A stretch of 64,000 nt of DNA. Source: Prorocentrum cordatum (lineage: Eukaryota > Sar > Dinophyceae > Prorocentrales > Prorocentraceae). Below the pieces are notes generated by a model that was given only the letters and a program-made list of their open reading frames with translations, was not told the origin of the DNA and made no database searches. Both the position numbers and the translations under genes were made by a program. How positions within the stretch are numbered: position 1 is the stretch's first letter; every line of letters begins with the position of its first letter. Where the stretch lies: contig CAUYUJ010018616.1 of the NCBI GenBank assembly GCA_963575745.1, positions 631,680 through 695,679 on the forward strand, written 5' to 3'. Positions 34,501 to 44,201 of this stretch are shown in pieces.

Positions 34501-36143
34501 AAGTCTGCAAGACCCACGTCTACAGACACAAGGTCGCCCTGGCGGCGGAGCCATTCTTCAACAAAGCTGGGTGTTGTCATGCCCTCCGAACATGACAAAG
34601 GTATGTCCGTGTCTGTTCGCTGCGTTGCAGGGCCTACTGCCACGAAGCCCCGCGCAATGCTGAGCATCTCAGACCCCGAGCACGTAACATCATAGCTCTC
34701 CATATACCATTTACCTGAGTACCATGAGAAAACCATCCAAATGAAATTGTCCAAGCCGAGCTTGTACGCCTCACAAAGCAACATTCTAGCCCGCTTTTCG
34801 TATAAGAACAGCAGCACGATGCGATTGTTCTGGTGCGCGATGCCACCAACTGTCTGTTTAGCTTCCCGCTGGGAGTCTTGTGAAAATTGGTAGCCCAGGA
34901 GACCATTTGGCAGATCCTTCTCTTCCATCCCAACCCCATCAAGGCGTACTCCTGTCTGGTCGGCAGCATCAATCAAAACCTGACCGAATGACTTCCAAGT
35001 TTCGGTATCGCCGAGTACTGTCGTGACCGATGAGAAATTGAACATTCGTGCAATCTCCAGCCACGCAGTAGGTACAAGCTTGTCTGGATGACTCGTCCTC
35101 CAGAAATTTGGATACTGCACGCCGTCACTGAGGCCAGGGAATGTGGAACTGCCTGAAACGATAGGTAAATAGGCCATGCGTGCAGTGCCGACCATGCCTT
35201 CCGACTCGGCTGAACATCCACCACCTAAAATGCCGACGGGAGCCGAAATGGTGCGTGGATCGGTGTCTTGATCGGCTCGCATCGGGCACAAGGCATCATC
35301 TCCAGTCCAGACTTCCAGGAGATCACGAACGTCCTGTCCAGAGATGGCGTCGACGCCATCAGTGTTAAGAGCTTCGAGCGGAACCCCTGGCGCGAACGCT
35401 TCGTATTCATTCCTGAACAAATTCCACAGGAGCAATTCCTGCGCCTTGTCACTCTCGCACTTTCCGTCCTGGAAGACAACTTTCAGCTCGTAACCGGGCA
35501 AGATGCCACTATGCCTGTTTATCTCATCAAGCATGAGCTCCGTCGCCGCACGCAAGGAGACGCCGCCGTTCCAGCCATTTCCAGTGAACGGCAATACAGC
35601 AGATAGCCAGATCTCGGTTTTCGGTGTCGGTGCGGGAGCGCTCGAGGTGGTGGAGCCAGCAAGATCGCCGTCCTGGAGCCCAGGGGGTGCCCCCGGAGCG
35701 CTGGAGGTTGTAGTACCAATCGGAGCACTGGCGTTGGTAGAGCCATTCGGATCGCCATGTGCTTCTCCAGGTAGGGCCTCGAATGGTTCCTCGGCGGGTG
35801 GTTGTCCTGGCGCGGGACCTGGTGCAGGTCCTGGTGCAGGTCCTGGTGCAGGTCCTTGTGCGGGTGGAGGTTCTGGTGCAGGTCCTGGTGCAGGTCCTTG
35901 TGCGGGTGGAGGTCCTGGTGCAGGTCCTGGTGCAGGTCCTTGTGGGGGTAGAGGTCCTGGTGAAGGTCCTGGTGCGGGTGAAGGTCCTGGTGCAGGTCTG
36001 GGTGCAGGTCCTGGTGAAGGTCCTGGCGCAGATCCTGGTGACTGTCCTGGTGGTGCAGGTGGTGGTTGTGGACCTGGTGACGGTCCTGACGTTTGGGCCA
36101 ACACTAACGTGACAATCAATGAAATCAGAACTGCGCAGCGCAT
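31530..36143 (-). CDS. Receptor: PBP1/ANF-type ectodomain, GCC2/GCC3 repeats, TM, TIR-like domain
   Basis: Two exons (36143-33587 and 33052-31530) join in phase 1 into 1359 residues. Seen: signal peptide MRCAVLISLIVTLVLAQ; Pro/Gly/Ala stalk (about 20-120, PAPG repeats) and a Ser/Thr segment; a type I periplasmic-binding ligand domain from about 177 (WLSAVLPFTGNGW; YPNFWRTSHPDKLVP, matching the GABA-B/ANF receptor pattern) to about 680; cysteine-rich GCC2/GCC3 repeats 688-850 (CxxCPxGxFxxxxGxxxC); one hydrophobic helix 866-888 (YIISSFVVGALLAIAAV); two more hydrophobic stretches near 990-1009 and 1018-1034; and a C-terminal domain with DWFVSHYWGDPF (about 1160) and RSWCLFEV (about 1254). The last two correspond to the first strand and the S-x-WC-x-x-E helix of TIR domains. 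Inferred: a surface receptor signalling through a TIR-like module. A seven-helix core is absent. ATG 36143 is chosen because it starts the signal peptide. Confidence 0.8.
33053..33586 (-). other. Predicted 534-bp GC-AG intron of the receptor gene
   Basis: The upstream frame runs into a stop at 33546 shortly after the last Cys repeat, and the downstream frame has a TGA just 5' of TTTGAG. Splicing T/GCAGTG to TTTGAG/CA restores one phase-1 frame (codon TCA, Ser 853) and places a transmembrane helix 13 residues after the Cys-rich domain. The donor is GC rather than GT, which is tolerated in dinoflagellates. Another nearby GC donor is possible. The interior holds CCCAAGA-type repeats. Confidence 0.65.
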
Positions 36144-36270
36144 GCCCTCACGCAAACTTGCGGTCAAGCAATATGGTTTGAGCCTGACCTGTTACGAAGG
36201 GGCGGAACGAAGACGAGAAGGCGGAGGAGAAGGATACTAATAAAAAGACGACATGCAGACTGTTAAGATG

Positions 36271-36289
36271 CCTGGGAAGAGAAAGAGAA
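36271..36289 (-). promoter_or_regulatory. Candidate spliced-leader trans-splice acceptor
   Basis: On minus, TTCTCTTTCTCTTCCCAG lies 128 bases upstream of the receptor ATG. An uninterrupted pyrimidine tract ending in CAG is what a dinoflagellate trans-splicing acceptor should look like. It would define a 5' UTR of about 128 nt. Confidence 0.5.
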
Positions 36290-36424
36290 CTCCACCACGG
36301 CGTCCCCTGGTGTGTTGAAGCGTGGTAGAATGTCAAGTGCTGTCTGGTAGGGTGTCCAAGCGACCCACCCATTTACTAGCAGACAAGTGCGTGCACCACC
36401 ACCCCTCCCGAGACCACGATCCCT

Positions 36425-36495
36425 CGTGCATTGTTTGTTCGATGTGGAAATCTCCCTATGTGCATTGTTTGTTCGATGTGGAAATCTCCCTATGT
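36425..36495. repeat. Tandem duplication of a ~34-bp unit
   Basis: GTGCATTGTTTGTTCGATGT followed by GGAAATCTCCCTAT occurs twice in perfect tandem, upstream of the receptor gene. Confidence 0.9.
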
Positions 36496-36794
36496 GCATC
36501 TCATTTCCTGGCACTTCCCGCTGTGAGGAGTGAGAGAATCTTAGCCTGTTGCCGCTGGGCGCTCCCAGGCGCCGCAAGGAACGAGTATGAGCAGGTTTGA
36601 GTGTGAGTGGCAGAACGTGGGTAAACCTGGAACTTCCGAGTGGCCTGTTGGTGATCGGCGTGCGAACAGTCTGTGCGTACGGGTCCTGCGTCTGGCCACT
36701 TAAGCTGGACCCGAGCCGATCTCGATACGAGCGATCCGAGTGCGAGTGGACCCGAGTATGAGTGAAGCAGGTTGGCCAGGTCGAACGAGCCAGC

Positions 36795-36905
36795 GGAGGA
36801 GGAGGAGGAGGAGGAGGAGGAGGAGGAGGAGGAGGAGGAGGAGGAGGAGGAGGAGCGAGGAGGAGCGAGGAGGAGGAGCGAGGAGCGAGGAGCGAGGAGC
36901 GAGAA
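36795..36905. repeat. GGA microsatellite
   Basis: About 35 GGA triplets, then GGAGCGA variants; poly-Glu, poly-Gly and poly-Arg frames are artefacts. Confidence 0.95.
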
Positions 36906-37195
36906 GCCCACTCCCACCCCTCACTCCCACGTAACCACTCCACACCCACAGGGGGAGAGGGGGGGGCACCGGCACCGACTACCACGCAAGGCCCACAGGG
37001 CCACGACCACGGGGGGGGGGGTGCTGGGTGATCCACTTCGCGAGGCCTCCGCGAGGCTAACGGGCGCACCCATCCAGAAGACAAGCGGCGATCCCATTAG
37101 CATTGGGGGGGGCGGAGCCTTGCATCAGACATCGGTATCTTCCTCCTCTGACTGGGAGGCCAAAGTCGTCAGCCTCGGAGAACGACCCGAGTCCC

Positions 37196-37280
37196 AGAAC
37201 AGTGAAGCCGCTCCGAATCCCCACCGACTGGCCACACTTGTCCTCCTTCGAATGTGGGGCTTCTGGGCCATAGCTCGGGA
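37196..37280. repeat. Dispersed repeat, family R5, copy 1
   Basis: GTGAAGCCGCTCCGAATCCCC, ACCGACTGGCCACACTTG, then CCTCCTTCGAATGTGGGG. The same blocks occur at 40925-40990 (within a tandem duplication) and, more diverged, at 51255-51320. Confidence 0.75.
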
Positions 37281-37870
37281 GCGGCCAAGAGGGGGGTGTC
37301 CAAGAGGGGGGGGTGCAAATCATGACCGGCGGCATGTGCGCGGCCCAGCGGGGGGGCCAGGGGCGTAATGAAATAAGAAGAGGCGCCATGAAATCTGGGG
37401 AGATATCATGGCCCCCGCCATGATATCCCCCCCCCTAGTCATCACCCCCCTCTTTTCGAGAACGGGGGATTCTCAAGTGGCGGTATGGAGGCCGACGCGC
37501 GCGACGATTTACTCCCGAGGGGCGCGAGAGTGAGCGAGGGAGAAGGAGGGAGTGAGAGATAGGGAGGAGGCGGTGGAGAGATAGAGAGAAAGAGAGAGAG
37601 AGAGGTATGCGGGAGAGAGAGAGAGAGAGAGAGAAAGGAGACGCGAGGGAGAAACAGGCGAGAGAGGTAGCCCCTCCCCTCTCTCCTCCCCCTCCCCTCT
37701 CTCCTCCCCCCCCCCGACCCCCCCACCCCCCGAGCAGCACGCGGTGGCCCTTGGGGAGGGGGGGGGGGGCAAAACAAGAACACAAAAATAAATCGGCGCA
37801 GGGGGGGTGGGGTCAGACCGTTTTTTTTGTTTTGTTTCTGCCCCCCCCCCCCCAGGGCCACCCCCCCAAC
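37281..37870. other. Spacer with GA, C and G homopolymer-rich tracts
   Basis: A (GA)n run at 37575-37635 and several G or C runs of 8-16 bases between 37430 and 37870. No gene seen. Confidence 0.5.
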
Positions 37871-37879
37871 CCCCACCAA

Positions 37880-40450
37880 ATTCCTCTTGTGGACGGTTTC
37901 AATTGGAATCCTTCTGCAGAGGATTTCAATAGGAATCACTGTCGAGGGAATTTCAATAGCAACCCTTCTTGTTGGATTTCAATAGGGATCCTTATGTGGC
38001 GGATTTCAATGGAAATCCGCCTGAAGATTTCAATGGAAGTCCTTATGTGGAGGAATTCAATCGGAACCCTTCTGCGGAGGATTCCAATCGGAAACGTTCC
38101 GCGGGCGTTTCCAAAAGAATCCTTGCGCGGAGGATGCTGTATGAATCGTGCTGTGGATGGTTCCAGCGGGAATCCTTCTTGCGTAGGATTTCCATACGAA
38201 TCCTTCTGTGGCGGATTTGAAGAGAAATCCTTGTATGGAAGGTGTCGATGTTGACTGCTTGTGTAATTTCAATATGAACGCAACACCAAGGCAATGACAA
38301 TGCACTGGTAGTGCTGTGCCAGCGCTTCACAAGTGCCAGGCCCATCGCAACACCAAGGGGGCACCAATGCTATGCTAACTTTTTGTGGGGGCGTTCACTA
38401 GGAATCAGTATGTGGAAGGTTGTCAATCAAACCAGTTGTTTGTTGAGGGTTTCAATAGGAAGGCAATGTTAATGAATGCAAGTGCTACGCTAGCTCTGCT
38501 AGCAATGCCAAGGAACACCAGTGCTATGCACTTCTACGCCATGACCGTGCCAACGTGTCGCCAGCACAATGCCGGTACAACGCCAGCACTTGGCCAGTGC
38601 AATGTCGATCCCCATTCACCGCTATCCAACACGAAAGGAATGAACCTTCTTCCCCCTTCTATGTTTTAATAGAACTCATGCTGTGGATGATTGAATAGGA
38701 CTCCTGTTATGGATGATTTCGATAGGAGCCATATGATGAGAAAGTTGGTCGGAATCCTTCTATGAAGGGCTCCAATAGGAATGTGATACAATTCACGTCC
38801 AAAGCAATGTGTGTGTTATGCCAGCGTTTTGCCAGCGCAAGGCCAATGCAATGCCATGGGGCACCAGTGAACATTCGTTCCAGAGTTCAATAGAAATCCG
38901 TCTGTGGATGATTGAAGCAGGAATCCTGCTTGTTTGGGGTTTCAGTACGAACCTTTTGTGGAGGAATTGAGTTGGATTCCTTATACGCAGGGTTTCAAGG
39001 GGAACGCATGCCACCGCAATTCCAAGGCAATGCTTGTGGTGTGCCAGCGCTTTGCCAGCGCAAGGCCAATGCAATGCCAAGGGTCACCAATGAACATGCT
39101 TCCTTCTAGATTCAAATAGAAATCCGTATGTGGATGATTGAACTAGGAATCCTGCTATAGAGGGTCTAGGAGCCCTCATGTGGGGAAGTCCAACAGGAAT
39201 CCTTGCACGAAGGGCTGCAATAGAAATGCGATACCTGTTCGATTACAAGGCAATGCCTGTGTTGTGCCAGCGCCCTGTCAGCGCAAGGCCAATACAATGC
39301 CCAGGGGCAACAATGAACCTTTTCTTAATATTGCAATACAGATCCTTCTGTGGAGGACTGAATCAGAAATGCTGCTATGGAGGAGTTTTGGACCCTTCCG
39401 TGGATGAATTGAATAGAAATCCTCGGATGATGGGCTTCGAGAGGGATGCAGTGCCAAATCAATTCCAAGGCAGTGCTTGTGCTATGCCAGCGCTTTGCCA
39501 GCGCAAGGCCCATGCAATGCCAAGAGGCACCAGTGAACCATGTTCCTTCTAGATTGCAATAGAAACCCTTACGTGGATGATTGAACTGAGAATCTCACTA
39601 TAGAGGGTTTCAGTAAGAGTCCCCCTGCGGAGAAATTCAATAGATATCCCTGCGCGAGGGGTTTCAAGAGAAATGCAGTGTCAAGTCGATTCCAAGACAA
39701 TGTCTGTGCTATGCAAGCGCTTTGCCAGCGCAAGGCCAATGCAATGCCATGGAGCACCAATGAATTCTTTGTTTTTGCAGCTTGAAATCGTAATCCTTCT
39801 GTGGAGGACTGAACTAAGAATCCTGCTATGCAGGATTCCAGTGGGAGCCTTCTGAAGAATTCAATAGGTACCCGTCTTTGAAATGCCTCGACAGTGATGC
39901 AATGCCAAATCAATTCCAAGGCTATGCGTGTGCTATGCCAACGCTTTGCCAGCACAAGGCCAGTGCGATGTCAAGGGCCACCAATGAACCGCTTGCCTTC
40001 TATATTCAATAGTTCAATAGAAATCCTCATGTGGGTGATTGACCTCGGAATCCTGCAATGGAGGATTTCAGTAGGAGCCTTCTGTGGAGGAACTCAACTG
40101 GCCGCTGGCATGCCAGTTCTATGCAAGTCCGTGCCAAGCCATTGCCAGCACAGTGCCAGTGCAATGCCAGCACGTGGTCGTTGCATGCCAATCCCGATCG
40201 ATGCGGACGCAATTAATGCTATTTGTTCCCCGTTTGTCACTGGGAACCCTTCTGTGGATGATTTAGATTGGGATCTTTCAGTGGAGGAATTGGTTAGGAA
40301 TCCTTTTGCGTGCGCGTGGAGAAAGGGGTTGAGCTTAGGAATCCTTCTGGTTCAGGATTCCATATAAATTGGTCTTGCAGGGGGAGGGTCACTAGGAATC
40401 CTTCTGATGGCGGGTTTCATAGGATTCCTTCTGTAGAGGTTTCAACAGAA
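37880..40450. repeat. Satellite region with a ~223-bp higher-order array
   Basis: Built of degenerate ~20-bp units (AATCCTTCTGTGGAGGATTT, TCAATAGGAA) and a CCAGCG-rich block. The block CCAGCGCTTTGCCAGCGCAA then GGCCAATGCAATGCC recurs at 38821, 39044, 39267, 39487, 39714 and 39938, a period of 220-227 bp for six copies. No credible coding frame. Confidence 0.9.
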
Positions 40451-40668
40451 GCCGCCAGCGCAGTTCAAGCGCAAGGCCAGCGCACTGCCGACGAAATGCA
40501 GCGCAATACCAATGCGACGCAAATCCAATGCCAAACCGCGCCACTGCAATGCCAATGGGGGTCCTCAGGGCAGAGCGCGTATACTGCGCCGACACGAGAA
40601 ATACCGCAAACAACACGTCACCACCCGACCCCTTAAAAAAACACCCTTTCAACCAAAACATGTGCGCG

Positions 40669-41165
40669 GTGTCGAGGCGAGAATGCCAGCTTTGAGAGAA
40701 TGTGCGCGGCGCCGAGGCGAGAGTGTGATTTTCTGAAAAATGGGATGCAGCAAGCTGCCACTTGAGAGTCCCCCGCACTCCTCCTTGCCGCCCCCGAATT
40801 AGCTCGGGTCGAACACGGCCGTGCGGGCCGATCCGGGCATCCCTGGAGCGCTGCCGGCGAGGCGCAGCTGCCGGAGAAACGCCCCCCGAGGCGGGAGGGC
40901 CCCCCCGGGGGGCCCACGAGAACAATGAAGCCGCTCCGAATCCCCACCGACTGACCACACTTGCCCTCCTCCGAATATATGGGGGTTCCGGGCCATGGCT
41001 CGGGTCAATCACGGCCGTGCACGGCCGATCCGAGCACCCCCGTGGAGCGCTGCCGGCGAGGCGCGGCTGCCGGAAAAAAACGCCCCCCGAGGCGGGAGGG
41101 CCCCCTCGGGGGGCCCACGGGAGAACCCCCGGAAGACGCAAGGAGCGGGGGGACACGGCTGCACT
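40669..41165. repeat. Tandem duplications including R5 and a GCCGGCGAGGCGC block
   Basis: A ~35-bp unit (TGTGCGCGG.G.CGAGGCGAGA) is duplicated at 40660-40725. Then a ~230-bp unit containing CGGGTCGAACACGGCCGTGC, GGAGCGCTGCCGGCGAGGCG and CGCCCCCCGAGGCGGGAGGG occurs twice (40805 and 41001), with R5 between them. Confidence 0.8.
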
Positions 41166-41545
41166 TCTGCGGTGAGGGCATTGGATGAGGAGCCACTGGG
41201 CAGGGAATCCAGGGTCTGGAAGCCAGTAAAACTCCGATCGTGGTTTGGCCACGGATATCCTCGCCGCCCTTATCGGATAAGGAGCCCTCCGGGGTCTGAA
41301 GCCTCCTGGGGACATTCCTTCACCGATGCCCCACCGTATCACTACTCCCAGGCCTCTCCCAGGGCGCGCTCTGACCAGAATCTCGAGGAGAACCCAGCCG
41401 TCGCGAAGAGGAGCCTCCAGGGACAGCGGCATGGGTGCGCTTTCCTCCCTCCTCTGAGAGCCATCCTCGGAGAACGACCCAAGCCTCAGCCCCGAGCCCC
41501 ACGTAGCGAAATCCCAGACTTCCGAAGTCTTGATCGATTTGTTCA
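41166..41545. other. Spacer without recognised content
   Basis: GC-rich sequence. Frames on both strands are open in places, but no domain or splice-bounded exon could be supported. Confidence 0.35.
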
Positions 41546-41600
41546 AGACGGGGCCCCTGGAGCTCTTGACCACTCCCCGGGGATCAGCGAACGCCTCCAA
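41546..41600. repeat. Family R6, partial copy
   Basis: GATTTGTTCAAGACGGGGCC followed by a CTCTTGACCACTCCCCGGGG block matches the left third of family R6. Confidence 0.6.
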
Positions 41601-41720
41601 GCGCACAAACAACTACGCAACAAACAATGGAACAGACACGCGAAGCCTGTCAACGAACGACAGGGAACTACGAATACGTCCGAACCCTCCGAGCCCCCAC
41701 CGACTCCCCAGAGATCCAAC

Positions 41721-42118
41721 GTCGCGATTTGTTCCATACGGGGTCTCCGGCAGTCTCGACCCATTCCCCAGGACCGGTTGCTCATCCTGAGTCGTTTGTT
41801 GACGGTCCCGGGGCCCGGCGAGGGTCGCTATGAGCCTGTTTTTTAAGACTCTGGCAAGTTTACTTGCATGGACGGGAGGGGGGGGGGCTGAGCCTGAAGC
41901 AAGCCGCAAACGACTTGCACGTTCGGGGGGACCAGGAAATCACACAAGTCGAAAGACACTTGCACGCTAGTATTCGCTTGAAGAGGGGCGAGGGGGGGGG
42001 GGGGGGGCGAACGCCATGCAAGTAAACTTGCCTGAATCCAGAAAAACAAGCTCTATGAGGCCGAAAACCGAGAAAAACCTCCGTCTCGATTTTTTCAGTA
42101 CGTTGGCGGTCTGGGTCG
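41721..42118. repeat. Family R6 element interrupted by an M1 insertion
   Basis: Left part: CGATTTGTTCCATACGGGG, AGTCTCGACCCATTCCCC, CCGGTTGCTCATCCTGAGTC, GGTCCCGGGGCCCGGCGAGG. Right part: GAGGCCGAAAACCGAGAAAA, CCTCCGTCTCGATTTTTTC. Between them sits element M1 copy 2. A related uninterrupted copy lies in reverse at 63640-63806, and a diverged one at 52008-52178. GATTTKTTC-type sequence is present at both ends as a short direct repeat. Confidence 0.8.
41832..42053. mobile_element. Inverted-repeat element, family M1, copy 2 (nested, TAT duplication)
   Basis: Begins GAGCCTGTTTTTTAAGACTC, ends AAAAACAAGCTC. TAT precedes (41829-41831) and follows (42054-42056) the element. The interior matches copy 1 nearly base for base, including ACGTTCGGGGGG and TTCGCTTGAAGAGGGGCGAG. 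The family R6 copy at 63.7 kb provides an empty-site comparison supporting a 3-bp duplication. Confidence 0.9.
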
Positions 42119-42234
42119 CCGCACGGCGCGGCCACCGTGCCCTTCTGGGGCCCCCGGGCGCACCAGCGCCCGCAGGCCGGCGCCGCCGCACCGCCGCTGC
42201 GCCTGGAGCAGGTCGAAGGACCTGGAGGGGCCCT

Positions 42235-42390
42235 GGGACAGACACGAATAAAATACACACAAATAGCAGGACTCCCAATGCTTTCCCATGTATATCCTGG
42301 GGCTTCGTCTTCCCCCCCACTTCAAATATATTTTCGCAGATTTTGGGGGAAATCGACGGTTCATTGTGTCTCTGTGTTTTGTTCCCTCCC
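42235..42390. mobile_element. Introner-like element, family M2, copy 2
   Basis: GGGACAGACACGAATAAAAT at the left, CTTCGTCTTCCCCCCCACTT inside, CATTGTGTCTCTGTGTTTTG then TTCCCTCCC at the right. Read on minus it ends CTGTCCCAG. Confidence 0.75.
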
Positions 42391-42527
42391 GAGGACCGCC
42401 GGGGGCGCAGCGGCTGCTCGGCCAGGGCCCGGGAGCAGGTCCGGCTGGAGCGGAGGGGGGCCCCGGGGCGAGGCCGCGGCGGCCCTCCCCGGCGCTCTTC
42501 TCGTGCGCTCTTCTTGATGGGGGGGCT

Positions 42528-42925
42528 GGGACACACAAATAAGCATGGGACGCACAAAGACATACTAGTACTATATGTTCTCCTTGGAGGCGCGCGTCCG
42601 ACCCTAACATATTGTATACCCATCTTGTAGTTTATCGTTTCCCGAGCGGTGTGGCCAGAAAGCGCCCACCACGACGCATATACTAGGAGATTTCTCGGTG
42701 CGCGCATCGTCCCGGGGGGGGTGACGCACATATAGTATAAGTATGTTGGGGTGACGCCGAAAACAGACACAAATAACAGGATCTCCCATACTTTCCCATA
42801 TTCTCTGGGTTTTCGTCTTCGCCCCCCCCCCCCCCCCCCCCACACTTCCCACATTTGCCCCCCATTTTCTGGGGGATCGACGATTCGTTGCGTCTGTGTG
42901 TGTGGGTGTCCTTGTTCCTTCCTTA
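42528..42925. mobile_element. Family M2, copy 3, carrying a second inverted-repeat insertion
   Basis: The left end GGGACACACAAATAAGCATG and the right part (AACAGACACAAATAACAGG, TCTCCCATACTTTCCCATAT, a C run, GTTGCGTCTGTGTGTGTG) belong to M2. Between them, about 42550-42760 is flanked by inverted CATACTAGTACTATATGTTC and CACATATAGTATAAGTATGTTG, so a different element appears to have inserted. Confidence 0.6.
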
Positions 42926-42938
42926 GAGTGGCCCCGGG

Positions 42939-43088
42939 TAAGAGTGACCTTTGGCGCGCGGCTTTTCGGGGGCCGCGCAGGAGGCCAAACAGAGGCGCGC
43001 GAGTCGCGCCAGTGCTGCCTCGCGTTGGCCGAGCGGGGGGCCCCAGTGGGCCCGCATCAAAGGTCACTCCGACGAAGGGTCACTCTTA
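42939..43088. mobile_element. 150-bp inverted-repeat element
   Basis: TAAGAGTGACCTTTG at the left; CAAAGGTCACTC plus a repeated GGGTCACTCTTA at the right. The interior is GC-rich. Single copy in the window. Confidence 0.55.
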
Positions 43089-43115
43089 TGTGTAGTCGAT
43101 CTTCTTGAGCAGGGA

Positions 43116-43345
43116 CCGATCGTCCCGGCAGTCCTATAGGCCCACTACGACATGTTCTTAGAACCCCAAACATGTTCTGAGAACAGAAACCATGTTCTTA
43201 GAACAGAAGCCCGATGCGTTAAGACAAGGCAGTCCCAGCCAGAAGTGTTCTAAGAACACTTCGTGGCAGCCGCAGAAAAGGTTCTTCGACCATTGTTTGG
43301 TAGGCCTGGAGGCACGCCAGGACGCTTCGCCACTGCTTGCTCTTC
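43116..43345. repeat. Dispersed repeat, family R3, copy 2
   Basis: GATCGTCCCGGCAGTCC, CCCACTACGACATGTTC, three TGTTCT(T/G)AGAACA palindromes, CAGTCCCAGCCAGAAGTG, TTCTAAGAACACTTCGTG and ACGCTTCGCCACTGCTTG. Confidence 0.8.
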
Positions 43346-43703
43346 GGGCTTCCCTCGCCTTGCACCGTCCGCGCCTTCCGCGCGGAAGGCGCCGCCGCGA
43401 TGCGGTCGCGGCGAGGCGGTGGCTCGACAGTGGCCGCCGCGGCACCGGCCGCGCGGGAGGTGCGGAAGGCGCAGGTCGAGGGTTCCTGGAGGCTCCTGGT
43501 CGCCACGGCTGGAGCCGCCCGGAAGACCGGGCAGGATGGAGCTCGGGGTCCAGGGCTGGGTTTTGAGCGGATCTGCTCGCCCTGGTCTCGCGCCCTTGTC
43601 TCAGATGAGGCACAAGCGGCCCTTCAAGGGCGAGGAAGAGACAACCACAACCGCTGGGCTCAAGGAATCGTCGCCCCCAGCGCCCACCAAATGAAGGGGC
43701 CCA
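43346..43703 (+). CDS. Candidate exon ending at a family M2 element
   Basis: Between an R3 repeat and an M2 element. One plus frame reads GWVLSGSARPGLAPLSQ, MRHKRPFKGEEETTTTAGL, KESSPPAPTK and stops 14 bases before the M2 end; another frame is open through AFRAEGAAAMRSRRGGGS and continues to the M2 boundary. I cannot choose between them. Unique sequence bracketed by repeats makes coding content plausible but unproven. Confidence 0.25.
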
Positions 43704-43868
43704 GGGACACACAAATTTACACACACACTAACCTCAAGATGCGCCATATTTCGTAACATGTTCCTAGGTTTCGTCTTCCCTCCCACTTCCCATATTTTCT
43801 TACATTTTCCAGGTAACGACGATCAATTGTGTCTCTGTGTGTGTGTGTGTGTTTGTTTTTCCCTCCTG
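43704..43868. mobile_element. Introner-like element, family M2, copy 4
   Basis: GGGACACACAAATTTACAC, GTTTCGTCTTCCCTCCCACT, TCCCATATTTTCTTACATTT, CAATTGTGTCTCTGTGTGTG and TTTTTCCCTCCTG. Confidence 0.8.
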
Positions 43869-44054
43869 ATCATCGGCCGACCCCCGACCCCCCAGTGGTC
43901 ATGACCTGCGCGCCGCGCTCGATCTCGAGTGCTAGGCGCGCAGGCCGCCCACCGCTGCTGCAAGGTCGGGGCCAACTTCGGCGGGTGCCAGGGGCGATTC
44001 CCTCAGCCAAGCGGTTGCAGGTGCCCCTTCCTCGCTCATATAAGCGACGGAAAA

Positions 44055-44095
44055 CTCCTCCTCCTCCTCCTCCTCCTCCTCCTCCTCCTCCTAGC
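44055..44095. repeat. CTC microsatellite
   Basis: About 13 CTC triplets upstream of the LINE frame. Confidence 0.95.
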
Positions 44096-44201
44096 TGCCG
44101 TTGTGGCTGATGCAACAGGGCAGCTTACACATCCTGACCTCCAGGTTCCCCTTTATTGAACCTCAGGCCAACTGGTTGGACGGAATGATGGTGCAGGCGC
44201 A

